Assembly: GCF_014217785.1 (NCBI RefSeq)
Contig: NZ_CP048814.1
Span: forward strand, 2,170,001 to 2,234,000
Length of the DNA: 64,000 nt
Source of the DNA: Rhodococcus triatomae
GTDB taxonomy: Bacteria; Actinomycetota; Actinomycetes; Mycobacteriales; Mycobacteriaceae
Direction: 5' to 3'
The notes under the pieces are model-generated. The model made no database searches, was not told the DNA's origin, and saw nothing but the letters and a program-made list of their open reading frames with translations. The number at the start of each line of letters is the position of its first letter. Positions within the stretch are counted from its first letter, which is position 1. Both the position numbers and the translations under genes were made by a program. Shown here piece by piece: positions 19,783 through 27,580 of the stretch.

Positions 19783-20733
19783 TCAGGCGGCCGTGGCGGC
19801 GCGTTCGCGCCACCAGGCGACGGTCTCGGCGATCGCGTCGGCGAACGCCGTCGGAGTCAGACCGAGGCGCTGCTCGCTCGCCGCCGAATCGAGCACGAAC
19901 GGGTCCTCGAACTGGTAGAGCATCTCGGCGAGCTCGCGGGTGTCCCGATGGACGCTCCCGACGCCGCGCAGCATCCAGGACGGAAGGACGCCCGCCTTCG
20001 GGGCCGGGACTCCTGCGGCCTCGGCGACGGCCTGCACCATCTCCCGCTGTGTGCGCGGCGCGGAGGTGGGCGCGTGCAGGACGCTGTTCCACAGCGCCGG
20101 GTCCTGTGCGGCGGCGATCATCGCGGCGGCCAGATCCGGGACGTACGTGAAGGAGTGGGGGACGTCGAGTGCGCCCATGACCCGGACGGTCTTGCCGGCC
20201 AGGACGAGCGGGAACAGCCGCTCCCCCGCGTGGGCGGTGCGGACGTGGGGTCCGAAGAAGTCGGAGGCGACGACGCTCACCGTCGGCGTCGGCGAGGCCG
20301 CCCTGCCCGCGAGGAGCGCGGTGCGTACCCCGCCCTTTCCGGCCGTGACCGTGCGGGGAGTGTCCTCGGTCATCGGCTGCGTGCTCGCGTCGTAGGAGTA
20401 GAGGCTCTCCGGGAACACGACCACCGCGCCGCGACGTCCCGCTGCACCCAGCACGACCTCCTCGGCAGCGGGCAGTTCCCGCTCCCACGTGTCGGCGCGA
20501 TAGGCCGAGCCGTGGATGCAGTGGTAGATCGCTCCCCCCGGCTCGAGCCCGTCCAGGGCCGTGTCCAGTGCGCCGGGGTCGGACACGTCGACGGCGCGAC
20601 GCTCGACGAGGGGGTGCTCGGGGCCGGATCCCGAGCGGGTGAGGATCCGCACCCGGCGTCCCTGCTCGGCCAGTCGAGTGGCGACGGTCGTGCCGACCGG
20701 GCCGGCTCCGGTGACGATGTCCATGCTGGTCAT
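19783..20733 (-). CDS. NAD(P)-binding epimerase/dehydratase-like protein (extended SDR)
   Basis: A 316-residue oxidoreductase of unknown substrate. The nucleotide-binding start is MDIVTGAGPVGTTVATRLAE, with basic residues after strand 2 (RRVRILTRSG) consistent with NADPH. Further family features are VFPESLYSYD, the MTEDTPRTV segment, ASDFFGPHVR and the membrane-proximal SFTYVPDLAAAM. The canonical YxxxK is not obvious, so it may be an atypical SDR. ATG at 20733 is preceded by AAGGAG at seven bases. It is divergent from a TetR gene across a 145-base region with matching palindromes, making it the probable target of that regulator. Confidence 0.85.
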   Translation of the reverse strand: MTSMDIVTGAGPVGTTVATRLAEQGRRVRILTRSGSGPEHPLVERRAVDVSDPGALDTALDGLEPGGAIYHCIHGSAYRADTWERELPAAEEVVLGAAGRRGAVVVFPESLYSYDASTQPMTEDTPRTVTAGKGGVRTALLAGRAASPTPTVSVVASDFFGPHVRTAHAGERLFPLVLAGKTVRVMGALDVPHSFTYVPDLAAAMIAAAQDPALWNSVLHAPTSAPRTQREMVQAVAEAAGVPAPKAGVLPSWMLRGVGSVHRDTRELAEMLYQFEDPFVLDSAASEQRLGLTPTAFADAIAETVAWWRERAATAA

Positions 20734-20773
20734 GGCGGTGCTCCTTCGAGTGGGGGGTGTGTCGATCGCAGTG

Positions 20774-20857
20774 CGAGAGCACTGCTCTCGTTTTCCACGA
20801 TGCCGGTCTCCGGGGCCGCTGTCAAGAGCAGTGCTCTCATTTGTTGACAGTGCTCTC
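20774..20857. promoter_or_regulatory. TetR operator set between epimerase and tetR genes
   Basis: A perfect 17-mer CGAGAGCACTGCTCTCG (20774-20790) is followed by the related 13-mer AGAGCAGTGCTCT (20825-20837) and a half-site AGTGCTCTC (20849-20857). All share GAGAGCA-N-TGCTCTC. Their position between divergent genes, one of which encodes a TetR protein, strongly suggests autoregulation plus control of the epimerase gene. Confidence 0.75.
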
Positions 20858-20878
20858 CGTGAGCGTCAGGCTGGGGGC

Positions 20879-21574
20879 ATGACACGGACACCGCGGGAAC
20901 GTGCTCGCGAGCAGACCCTGCGGGACATCACCCGTATCGGCCGCGAGCATCTCGCGACGGTCGGGGCGGCAGCACTGTCGTTGCGCGCCGTGGCTCGTGA
21001 TCTGGGGGTCGTCTCGTCCGCGGTGTACCGATACGTCGCCGGTCGGGACGAGCTGCTGACGTTGCTCGTCGTCGACGGCTACACGGAACTGGGTGACACC
21101 GTCGACGCGGCCGTCGCCGAGCACACCGATCCGCGGGAGCAGTTCCTCGCACTCGGCCGTGCCGTCCGGTCCTGGGCCCTGCGGGAGCCGGCCCGGTACG
21201 GGCTGTTGTTCGGCAGCCCCGTACCCGGGTATCACGCGCCGGGCGAACAGACGACGGACCCGGGTACCCGCGTCGTGGTGACCGTGCTCCGGATCCTCGA
21301 GCGGGCGCACCGAGTGGGGGCCCTCACCGCCACCGACCCGTCCGAGATGGATCCGGCACTGTCCGCGGACATGCGAGAGGTGCGCGGCGAGTGGGGTTTC
21401 GAGATTCCCGACGCCGTCCTCGCCCGCGGTGCCCTGGTGTGGCCCGCGCTGTTCGGCGTCGTGAACTTCGAGGTGTTCGGGCAGTACGGCGCCGACAGCT
21501 TCCCCCATCGGGACGAGTTGTTCGAGCATCACCTCGGCGTTCTCGCGGACGTCGCCGGATTCGTCCGGACCTGA
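20879..21574 (+). CDS. TetR/AcrR family transcriptional regulator
   Basis: A 231-residue repressor. The N-terminal HTH is typical (LSLRAVARDLGVVSSAVYRYV, then AGRDELLTLLV), and the C-terminal ligand domain contains the WHG-type pattern seen in related regulators (ARYGLLFGSPVPGYHAPGEQ). ATG at 20879 follows a short leader overlapping the operator half-site region. The divergent epimerase gene and three copies of GAGAGCA-N-TGCTCTC upstream indicate the likely regulon. The ligand is unknown. Confidence 0.9.
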   Translation: MTRTPRERAREQTLRDITRIGREHLATVGAAALSLRAVARDLGVVSSAVYRYVAGRDELLTLLVVDGYTELGDTVDAAVAEHTDPREQFLALGRAVRSWALREPARYGLLFGSPVPGYHAPGEQTTDPGTRVVVTVLRILERAHRVGALTATDPSEMDPALSADMREVRGEWGFEIPDAVLARGALVWPALFGVVNFEVFGQYGADSFPHRDELFEHHLGVLADVAGFVRT

Positions 21575-21632
21575 GTGTGGGGGTTCGGCCACTCGAGTCA
21601 CCTCGGTCCGCGCGCGGTGCCATGATGACTAC

Positions 21633-22238
21633 GTGACGCACGCAGAAGACCCCGAGGACAGAACTGCATCGGCGGACCCGGTCGTGCGTCCGGGCAGTCT
21701 GCTGGTGGCGTCCACCGACCTGCTCGATGCGACCTTCCGGCGCACCGTCGTCTACATGATCGAGCACAACGACGGCGGCAGCCTGGGCGTGGTCCTCAAC
21801 CGACCCAGCGACACCCCCGTGCACAACGTCCTGCCGGGCTGGGCACCGCTCGCCGCGCGGCCGGCGACGCTGCACATCGGCGGGCCGGTGAAGAACGACG
21901 CGGCGCTGTGCCTGGCGACCTTGCGCACCGGGGCGGACACCACCGGCGTCCGGGGATTGCGGCGGGTGCACGGCCGGGTGGTGATGGTCGATCTGGATTC
22001 GGACCCGGACGAGATCGCCCCGCTCGTGTCCGGTCTCCGGATCTTCGCCGGATACTCGGGATGGACGCTCGGCCAATTGGACGGCGAGTTGCAACGGGAC
22101 GACTGGATCGTCATCTCCGCGCTGGCGGAGGACGTCGTGAGCCCACCGATGACGGACATGTGGGCTGCGGTGCTGCGTCGGCAGCCGCTGCCGCTGGCAC
22201 TGCTCGCCACCCACCCGATCGACGTCCAGCGCAACTGA
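21633..22238 (+). CDS. YqgE/AlgH family protein (UPF0301)
   Basis: A 201-residue cytosolic protein of unknown molecular function, conserved in Mycobacteriales as Rv0038. Diagnostic motifs are present: GSLLVASTDLLDATFRRTVV, GSLGVVLNRPSD, LHIGGPV, FAGYSGWTLGQLDGEL and WIVISA. GTG at 21633 is the only start near the conserved N-terminus. It stands between tetR and a small Cys-rich gene on the same strand, and keeps its mycobacterial proximity to MFS and leuS genes. Confidence 0.92.
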   Translation: MTHAEDPEDRTASADPVVRPGSLLVASTDLLDATFRRTVVYMIEHNDGGSLGVVLNRPSDTPVHNVLPGWAPLAARPATLHIGGPVKNDAALCLATLRTGADTTGVRGLRRVHGRVVMVDLDSDPDEIAPLVSGLRIFAGYSGWTLGQLDGELQRDDWIVISALAEDVVSPPMTDMWAAVLRRQPLPLALLATHPIDVQRN

Positions 22239-22377
22239 CCCGGCCCGGGGACGGATCGATCGCGTCGATATCCCAACACGCCCGCCCGCCTCGCGGGACC
22301 TGTCTCACCCCGGTGGTATCAACGAGGAACAGGCTCACCGGAGGTGTGCCGACGATGCTCGACGGAGGTGAATGGAC

Positions 22378-22596
22378 GTGAGTGCGATCAGGGCGCGAAT
22401 CTGCCTGGAATGTACCGCCGACCTGGACCACTGCCACGGCACGTTGATCGAGCACCGCGACGCGCTGGCCGAGTGCACGGACCCGGAGTGCGTCTCACTG
22501 GCCGGGGAGCGGCATCCCCTCGTCGTCTCCTGCGCGGAGATCGACGGCTGCGCGTGCGAGTCGGAGTCCCGCATCGAGTTCCTCACCGCCTCCTGA
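22378..22596 (+). CDS. Small cysteine-rich conserved protein, unknown function
   Basis: A 72-residue protein with eight cysteines in an arrangement like a small metal or Fe-S site: ICLECTADLDHCHG near the N-terminus, ECTDPECVSL in the middle and CAEIDGCACE near the end, with several His residues (HCHGTLIEH). No named family is claimed, although similar short proteins next to yqgE occur in relatives. GTG at 22378 is preferred because GGAGG lies nine bases upstream; ATG at 22372 is too close to that site. The 3' end overlaps the convergent MmyB-type gene by 14 bases. Zinc binding is inference. Confidence 0.7.
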   Translation: MSAIRARICLECTADLDHCHGTLIEHRDALAECTDPECVSLAGERHPLVVSCAEIDGCACESESRIEFLTAS

Positions 22597-23371
22597 CCGC
22601 GCGGTCGAAGAACTCCCGGGTCACCGCGTCGGACGGGTGGAAGGACTCGATCGCAATCTCCGAGACGGTCACGTCGCGTGGGGTACCGAACACGGTGGTC
22701 GTACTGAACAGGGACAGCACGGTGTCACCCGCGAGCACCGTCAGCGGCACCAGCAGGGCCGACGTGTCGTGGGTGTCGTCCTCACCGCCCGGGTAGCCGA
22801 CCAATTCCCCGAGGAGCGCCTCGGTCGCGGTGTCCCCGGTCGTCGCCACCTCTCTGCGCAGCCGGTCCAGCAGATGGGCCCGCCACTGGCCGAGGTTGAG
22901 GATGCGGGGTGCGAGCCCGTCGGGGTGCAGGCTCAGCCGCAGCACGTTCACGGGAGGCTCGAGCAGGTGCCCGGCCGCGCCCTCGGTGAGCAGAGCGACG
23001 GCGTCGTTGCCCGCGACCATGTCCCAGTGGTGGTCGACCACGACGGCGGGATACGGCAGGTGGGCCTCGAGAATGCGATCGATGGCGTCACTCACCGCTG
23101 CCATCGGAGTGTCCGCGAGACTGCGGTGCGGATAGGTGGGTGCGTGGCCGGCGGCGAGCAGCAGCGTGTTCCGTTCGCGCAGCGGCACATCGAGGTGTTC
23201 GGCCAACCGGAGGAGCATCTCCGGTGTCGGCCGGGACCGGCCGGTCTCGATGTAGCTCAGGTGCCTGGTCGAGACGCCGACCTCGGAGGCGAGCCGCAGT
23301 TGCGTCAACCGCCGGCGCTCGCGCCAGCCGCGTAGCAGGCGCCCGACGGGCGGGGAGGTCGTCTCCGTCAT
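22583..23371 (-). CDS. XRE-family regulator with MmyB-like ligand-binding domain
   Basis: A 262-residue transcription factor. Residues ~8-65 form an XRE helix-turn-helix (RRLTQLRLASEVGVSTRHLS, YIETGRSRPT). The rest is the PAS-like MmyB domain (YPAVVVDHHWDMVAGNDAVA, LRLSLHPDGLAPRILNLGQW). MmyB domains bind small hydrophobic ligands in known structures. In related genomes such regulators usually control an adjacent divergent oxidoreductase or small enzyme gene; here that is the DUF1330 gene. ATG at 23371 is chosen, with a GTG at 23380 also possible. A 17-base palindrome lies 36 bases upstream. Confidence 0.9.
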   Translation of the reverse strand: MTETTSPPVGRLLRGWRERRRLTQLRLASEVGVSTRHLSYIETGRSRPTPEMLLRLAEHLDVPLRERNTLLLAAGHAPTYPHRSLADTPMAAVSDAIDRILEAHLPYPAVVVDHHWDMVAGNDAVALLTEGAAGHLLEPPVNVLRLSLHPDGLAPRILNLGQWRAHLLDRLRREVATTGDTATEALLGELVGYPGGEDDTHDTSALLVPLTVLAGDTVLSLFSTTTVFGTPRDVTVSEIAIESFHPSDAVTREFFDRAVRRR

Positions 23372-23406
23372 GAACGCCACGGTAGTTCAGGCGGGTGCGC
23401 CTGCCC

Positions 23407-23423
23407 ATGACCTCGGAGGTCAT
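23407..23423. promoter_or_regulatory. Probable operator of the MmyB-type regulator
   Basis: ATGACCT-CGG-AGGTCAT is a perfect palindrome with 7-base arms between the divergent regulator and DUF1330 genes. A weaker related sequence, ATGACCCGGAGG, follows at about 23428-23439. Position and symmetry support a binding site for the neighbouring XRE protein. Confidence 0.6.
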
Positions 23424-23496
23424 CGACCGGATGACCCGGAGGGGACACGCTGGTCTCACCGCGGCACCTCGGCCGCACCGACGAAAGGACAGGGCA

Positions 23497-23853
23497 ATGA
23501 GCAACACCGAGAGGAAAACGGACACACCCGAGGTGAGGGGCTACGCGATTGCCGTCCTCGAAGAGGTGCGTTTCGGACCCGAGATCACGGAGTACCTCGA
23601 GCGCATCGACGCGACACTGGCGCCGTACGGCGGACGGTTCCTCGTGCACGGTGCGGAGCCGGTTCCGCTGGAGGGCACGTGGGCCGGGACGCCGATCGTC
23701 GTCGAGTTCCCCTCCCCCGCGGCGGCGCGGGAGTGGTACGACTCGCCCGCGTATCGCGCCATCCTGCCGCTGCGCACCGAGAACTCCGACGGCAGAGTGA
23801 TTCTGGTGGACGGAGTCACCGACGACCACCGGGCGACCGACATTCTGGTGTGA
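23497..23853 (+). CDS. DUF1330 domain protein
   Basis: A 118-residue ferredoxin-like-fold protein related to the dimeric alpha/beta-barrel superfamily. The family pattern is visible: GYAIAVLEEVRFGPEITEYL, YGGRFLVHG, VVEFPSPAAAREWYDSPAYR and LRTENSDGRVILVDG. Members are poorly characterised; some are expressed under regulator control together with MmyB-type proteins. ATG at 23497 is preceded by AGGACAGGG. It is monocistronic and divergent from the MmyB-type regulator, and is probably regulated by it through the palindrome 74 bases upstream. Confidence 0.88.
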   Translation: MSNTERKTDTPEVRGYAIAVLEEVRFGPEITEYLERIDATLAPYGGRFLVHGAEPVPLEGTWAGTPIVVEFPSPAAAREWYDSPAYRAILPLRTENSDGRVILVDGVTDDHRATDILV

Positions 23854-24070
23854 GCCAGTGCTTCCGCGGCGGGTGAGGGAAGCGCGCGGGCGGGACGCAC
23901 GGATCCGCGCACAGTCCGGTCGAGGCGCGCACGCTGCAACGTTCGCAAATGGCTGCAGCCTGCGCGCGTTCCCGATTCGACTACAGGGAATGCGTGGCTA
24001 TCTGTTGTCCTGTGGGACGTCATTCGGCACATAGCGATCCTGCCTCCTACCCTTTCGTCCCGGGGCGCGC

Positions 24071-25777
24071 CTACCCCAGCCCGCGGGTTGCGTCGAGTGT
24101 GTCGAACCCGGACGGCCACCGAGACAGCAGCTCAGGATCCGCGATCACGTCACCCCTGCGGATGTCGTTCACCAGATCGCGCCCGGTTACCGCGGCGGCG
24201 GCATGCACTCCGCTGAGCATGGACCCGACAGTTCCCGGCCCCCAAGTGGTGCTGGTGCCGACGACGAAGAGCCCGTCGATCGGAGTGTGCGTTCCCGGCC
24301 GTAGTGGGCCCGCCTGGTCCCACCGCAACGCCAGGCCGAACGGTGCCCCACCGGTGTTGCCGACGAACCGGGTCTGGGTGGCAGGGGTACCGAGCTCCGC
24401 GAGGCGCACCTTCGAGGACGACCCGGGGTAGGCCTGCTCCATCCGCTCGAGCATTCCGTCGAGCACGATTTTCTTGATCTCTCGGTACCTGCGGCCCTGG
24501 CGGTACTCGCCGGAGGCCACGTCGTAGCCCGCGAAGCCCCACAGGGAGGGGTCGGCGGGGGTGATCGTCTGCACCTCGATGGTCGAGTGTCCGTCGGGCG
24601 CGGCGGCGCGATGCCCGGGATCTCTCCGCGAGGAGGACTGGAGGAACATCGGCTGCTGGGCCGCCATCTCGTGTGCCCATCGGTACCCGTCGGATATGCC
24701 CTTTCCGGCGATGATCCTGCGAGAGAATCGGGTCAGCGACAGCAGTGATGCGGCGTTGTCCCAGTTCGGTATCGCGAAGTAGTTGCTGTTCGGCCCGCTG
24801 TGGACGTCGTACTCGACACCGAAGAAGCCGTTGATCAGTGGGTGGGACATGGTCCAGCGCTTGACCCGCTCGCGGTACAGGTATGGAAGGTGTTCCAGCC
24901 CGACCAGATCGGTGTAGGTCTTGATGATGTCGGCGTCGGACACTACCACCGGGGCTTCCAGCACCTCGCCGTCGGACAGTCGGACACCCGTCACCCGGCG
25001 GTTCTCGACGAGCACCCGTGCCACCTCGGCATTGGTGCGGATGGTTCCCCCGTGCGAGGTGATCACCTCGGCGAAGCCGGCGGCCAGAATCTGTCCCCCG
25101 CCGCGCGGATAGAACGAGCCGCCTCCGACGTAGTCCTGATAGAAGCCGGCCATGGCGGCGGTGGGAATGCTCAACGAACTCGAGGCGAGTGCACCGCATT
25201 GCACGGACAGGGCGAGTATCGATCGTGGCGAGAAGCCGCATGCTGCCAGCATTCCGGCGTAGGGCATCGCGAGAAACGGTGCTGCCCAACCTGCTGCGGT
25301 GATCCAGCGGGCCGCCACGGCCCCGGGCCGGTGCGGGCCGCGGCGATCGAGACTGTCGGAGAGCCGCCGCATGATCGCGTGGAAGCGGCGTGCAGCTCGC
25401 TGCTCCTCGGGGAAGGCGGCGAGAAGTTCGTCCAGGAACGCATCCCAGCCCACCGGCACGCGCAACTGGAAGTCCGGGCCGATGACCCTGTCGAAACCCT
25501 CCGCATCCATCGGTAGCCACTGGATTCGGTCGTCGAGCGCCAACCCGCGCATCATGGCCGTGACGATGCCGTCGGGCCCGACGTCACCGACGTAGTGCAC
25601 GCCGCAATCGAACTCCCATGCACCCCGGCGCCGAAACACGTGGGACGAGCCGCCCAGCGCCGAGTAACGCTCGAGGAGCAGCACGCGTCGGCCGGACGCA
25701 GCGAGATAGGCGGCGGCGGACAACCCGCCCAGCCCGGACCCGACGACCAGTGCGTCCCACTTCGGATTTCCGACCAC
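24071..25777 (-). CDS. FAD-dependent oxidoreductase, phytoene desaturase / CrtISO / retinol saturase-like
   Basis: A 568-residue flavoprotein. The dinucleotide motif is ALVVGSGLGGLSAAAYLAAS, followed by RRVLLLERYSALGGSSHVF, and the C-terminal FAD motif is LFVVGTSTTWGPGTVGSML. Features shared with carotenoid isomerases and all-trans-retinol 13,14-reductases include FDCGVHYVGD and YPRGGGQILAAGFAEV, so a polyene or long isoprenoid/lipid substrate is possible but unproven. GTG at 25777 is preferred: AGGAGG lies five bases before it and the Rossmann fold follows directly. An ATG at 25840 would add 21 residues without such a site. No carotenoid genes adjoin it. Upstream about 250 bases are non-coding, with an AT-rich patch near 25850-25870. 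Confidence 0.82.
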   Translation of the reverse strand: MVGNPKWDALVVGSGLGGLSAAAYLAASGRRVLLLERYSALGGSSHVFRRRGAWEFDCGVHYVGDVGPDGIVTAMMRGLALDDRIQWLPMDAEGFDRVIGPDFQLRVPVGWDAFLDELLAAFPEEQRAARRFHAIMRRLSDSLDRRGPHRPGAVAARWITAAGWAAPFLAMPYAGMLAACGFSPRSILALSVQCGALASSSLSIPTAAMAGFYQDYVGGGSFYPRGGGQILAAGFAEVITSHGGTIRTNAEVARVLVENRRVTGVRLSDGEVLEAPVVVSDADIIKTYTDLVGLEHLPYLYRERVKRWTMSHPLINGFFGVEYDVHSGPNSNYFAIPNWDNAASLLSLTRFSRRIIAGKGISDGYRWAHEMAAQQPMFLQSSSRRDPGHRAAAPDGHSTIEVQTITPADPSLWGFAGYDVASGEYRQGRRYREIKKIVLDGMLERMEQAYPGSSSKVRLAELGTPATQTRFVGNTGGAPFGLALRWDQAGPLRPGTHTPIDGLFVVGTSTTWGPGTVGSMLSGVHAAAAVTGRDLVNDIRRGDVIADPELLSRWPSGFDTLDATRGLG

Positions 25778-26028
25778 GGTCGCCTCCTGGAGTGTTTCGG
25801 GTGTGTCTGTCGCGACGGGCCAGTCGCACCGGGCATTCATATGTGCAACTACTAGTAACAGTAATATGGGTAGTCTTGCCCGTAGTGCTCGCTGGTGTCA
25901 AGGGTGGAGCTGCGAAGGTGCCGTGCAGACGGGCGACGGATCGGGCTGCCGTCGCACCCGCTGTGGACAACCGCAATGCGCACACCGGTAGCGACGAACT
26001 ACAGCGCCCGCGGCAAGCGCCGCCCCGG

Positions 26029-27042
26029 CTAACGGGGGTCGGGGCTGCGGCCCTCGCGGTCGGCGTAGGCGTTGAGTGTCCCGGCCATCTCCTCGGCCCG
26101 CGGGCTGGTGACGGTGAGACGTTCACCCGACGCGGTGGTGATCACCACCGCCGGGCCGGTACGGGTGACGACGCCGTAGTTGCGTCGGCCCTTGATCTTG
26201 AAACCCCAGCCGCCGAAGTCGTCGAACGGCTTCACCTCGCGAACCTCGGCGCCGACCATCTCGCCGATGCCGTAGGCGAGCGAGACCATGCCCAGGTTCA
26301 CCACCCGGACGCCGGCGGCGTCGACGATCACCCGGAAGCGCAGCAGCGCGGTGACCAGCAGGCCGAGCGGCACGAACACGGCGAACGGCCACCATCCGCC
26401 GGCGAGGGCGGCGACACCGGCGCCGGGAAGCACACCGACGAGCACGAGCACCGTCAGGGAGCCGGTGAGGCCGATCCCGACCTGGTCGTCCACGACGCCG
26501 GGGTCGGCGACGCGCGGCAGGTTCTTCGCCGGGGGTGCCGTCGCGCGGCTGCGGGTACGGAAGTCGCCCAGCAGCGTCGCGCCCAGCATGCCGATCACCG
26601 CGCCCACGAGGACACCGATTCCGATCGACGACAGCGGCGGTTCCAGGTCCGCGCCGGACGCCAGATCGAGATGCGCGTGCACGATCGCCACCTGTACCGC
26701 GGTCAGCAGGCCCACCACCGACAGTCCCAGGACGAGCATCACGCGGCGCATCAGCAGTAGTGCCTGCGCGAACGCGGCCACGACACAGCATCCGCCGCCG
26801 ACCAGGACGATCAACAGCGCGAAGGTCCAGGCGTTCGTCATCGGCGGGCTGAAACCGTCCGGAGCCGTCGACGTCCAATGGGTGGCGAGTTCCGCGGGCA
26901 GCCGCGCTTCCCACGCGAGGGTGAGCAGCACCCCGGACGCGGCGCACGCGAGGGGGAGGAGCACGCCGAAGATCAGGCCCGCGGGATCGAACAGGCGCGC
27001 GCGGGAGGACGGGGACGCGGCGCCGGGGAGGGAATCGGTCAT
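26029..27042 (-). CDS. DUF1648 domain membrane protein
   Basis: A 337-residue protein with a DUF1648 N-terminus (LACAASGVLLTLAWEARLPA, ELATHWTSTAPDGFSPPM) and seven or so hydrophobic helices. The C-terminal ~100 residues form a soluble beta-rich domain (FRVIVDAAGVRVVNLGMVSL, VKPFDDFGGWGFKIKGRRNY) resembling bacterial PH-like membrane-associated domains. Function is unknown. It follows the SdpI-like gene by 16 bases in the same direction, a pairing seen in Bacillus SdpI-type proteins, where DUF1648 and SdpI segments occur in one polypeptide. About 250 non-coding bases separate it from the next gene on the same strand. Confidence 0.82.
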   Translation of the reverse strand: MTDSLPGAASPSSRARLFDPAGLIFGVLLPLACAASGVLLTLAWEARLPAELATHWTSTAPDGFSPPMTNAWTFALLIVLVGGGCCVVAAFAQALLLMRRVMLVLGLSVVGLLTAVQVAIVHAHLDLASGADLEPPLSSIGIGVLVGAVIGMLGATLLGDFRTRSRATAPPAKNLPRVADPGVVDDQVGIGLTGSLTVLVLVGVLPGAGVAALAGGWWPFAVFVPLGLLVTALLRFRVIVDAAGVRVVNLGMVSLAYGIGEMVGAEVREVKPFDDFGGWGFKIKGRRNYGVVTRTGPAVVITTASGERLTVTSPRAEEMAGTLNAYADREGRSPDPR

Positions 27043-27058
27043 GGGGCGCCGGTCCCGG

Positions 27059-27460
27059 TCAGGACGGGGAGCAGGCGTCTCGCAGCGAGCAGGCGCCGCA
27101 CGAGTTGCCGCAGGCGCCGGCGTCGGAGGTGGGCAGTGCGGCCGCTGCCTTGGCGCCCATCATTCCGCCCGCGCCTGCGGTGAGGGCCGCCGTGACGAGG
27201 GCGGCCACGACGAGGCCGGCACCGAGGGGGCCGCCGACGAGCAGGCCCCCGAGTCCACCGAGGGCCAGCAGGCCGGCCGTGGCCAGCAGGGTCGGGCCGG
27301 CAATGCGGTTGGCCAGGGCAAAGGTCTGGTCGTCGCGCAGGGTGGCGGGGGTACGCACGCCGGCCCAGCGGTTGCGCGGGAGCCGCTCGGTGAGTCCGGC
27401 GACGGCCACACCGGCAACGGCGAGGGCGAGGGTGAACAGCACCACGGACACGATCAGCAC
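27059..27460 (-). CDS. SdpI-like membrane protein with cysteine-rich tail
   Basis: A 133-residue protein with an N-terminal helix, the SdpI-family loop RLPRNRWAGVRTPATLRDDQ and TFALANRIAGP, and two further helices. SdpI is the immunity protein to the SDP toxin in Bacillus; distant actinobacterial members have no known toxin partner. The last ~20 residues carry four cysteines spaced CGNSCGACSLRDAC, unusual for this family and possibly a metal site. It is the first gene of a pair with DUF1648 and is divergent from leuS. Confidence 0.82.
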   Translation of the reverse strand: MLIVSVVLFTLALAVAGVAVAGLTERLPRNRWAGVRTPATLRDDQTFALANRIAGPTLLATAGLLALGGLGGLLVGGPLGAGLVVAALVTAALTAGAGGMMGAKAAAALPTSDAGACGNSCGACSLRDACSPS

Positions 27461-27580
27461 GAAACCAGGATACGGGTCCGGGGACGGGCGGATGAGTTCG
27501 GGTGCAGCGAGGCTCTACCCTGGTTAGCGGTATTTCCCGTCCTTGCCGAGCAGACAGCAGCCGAGTAGATAGCGACCACC

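Noticed and set aside
27461..27580. T-box or leader-peptide attenuator before leuS
   Set aside because: No T-box sequence, specifier structure or Leu-rich short ORF was seen in the 120-base gap.
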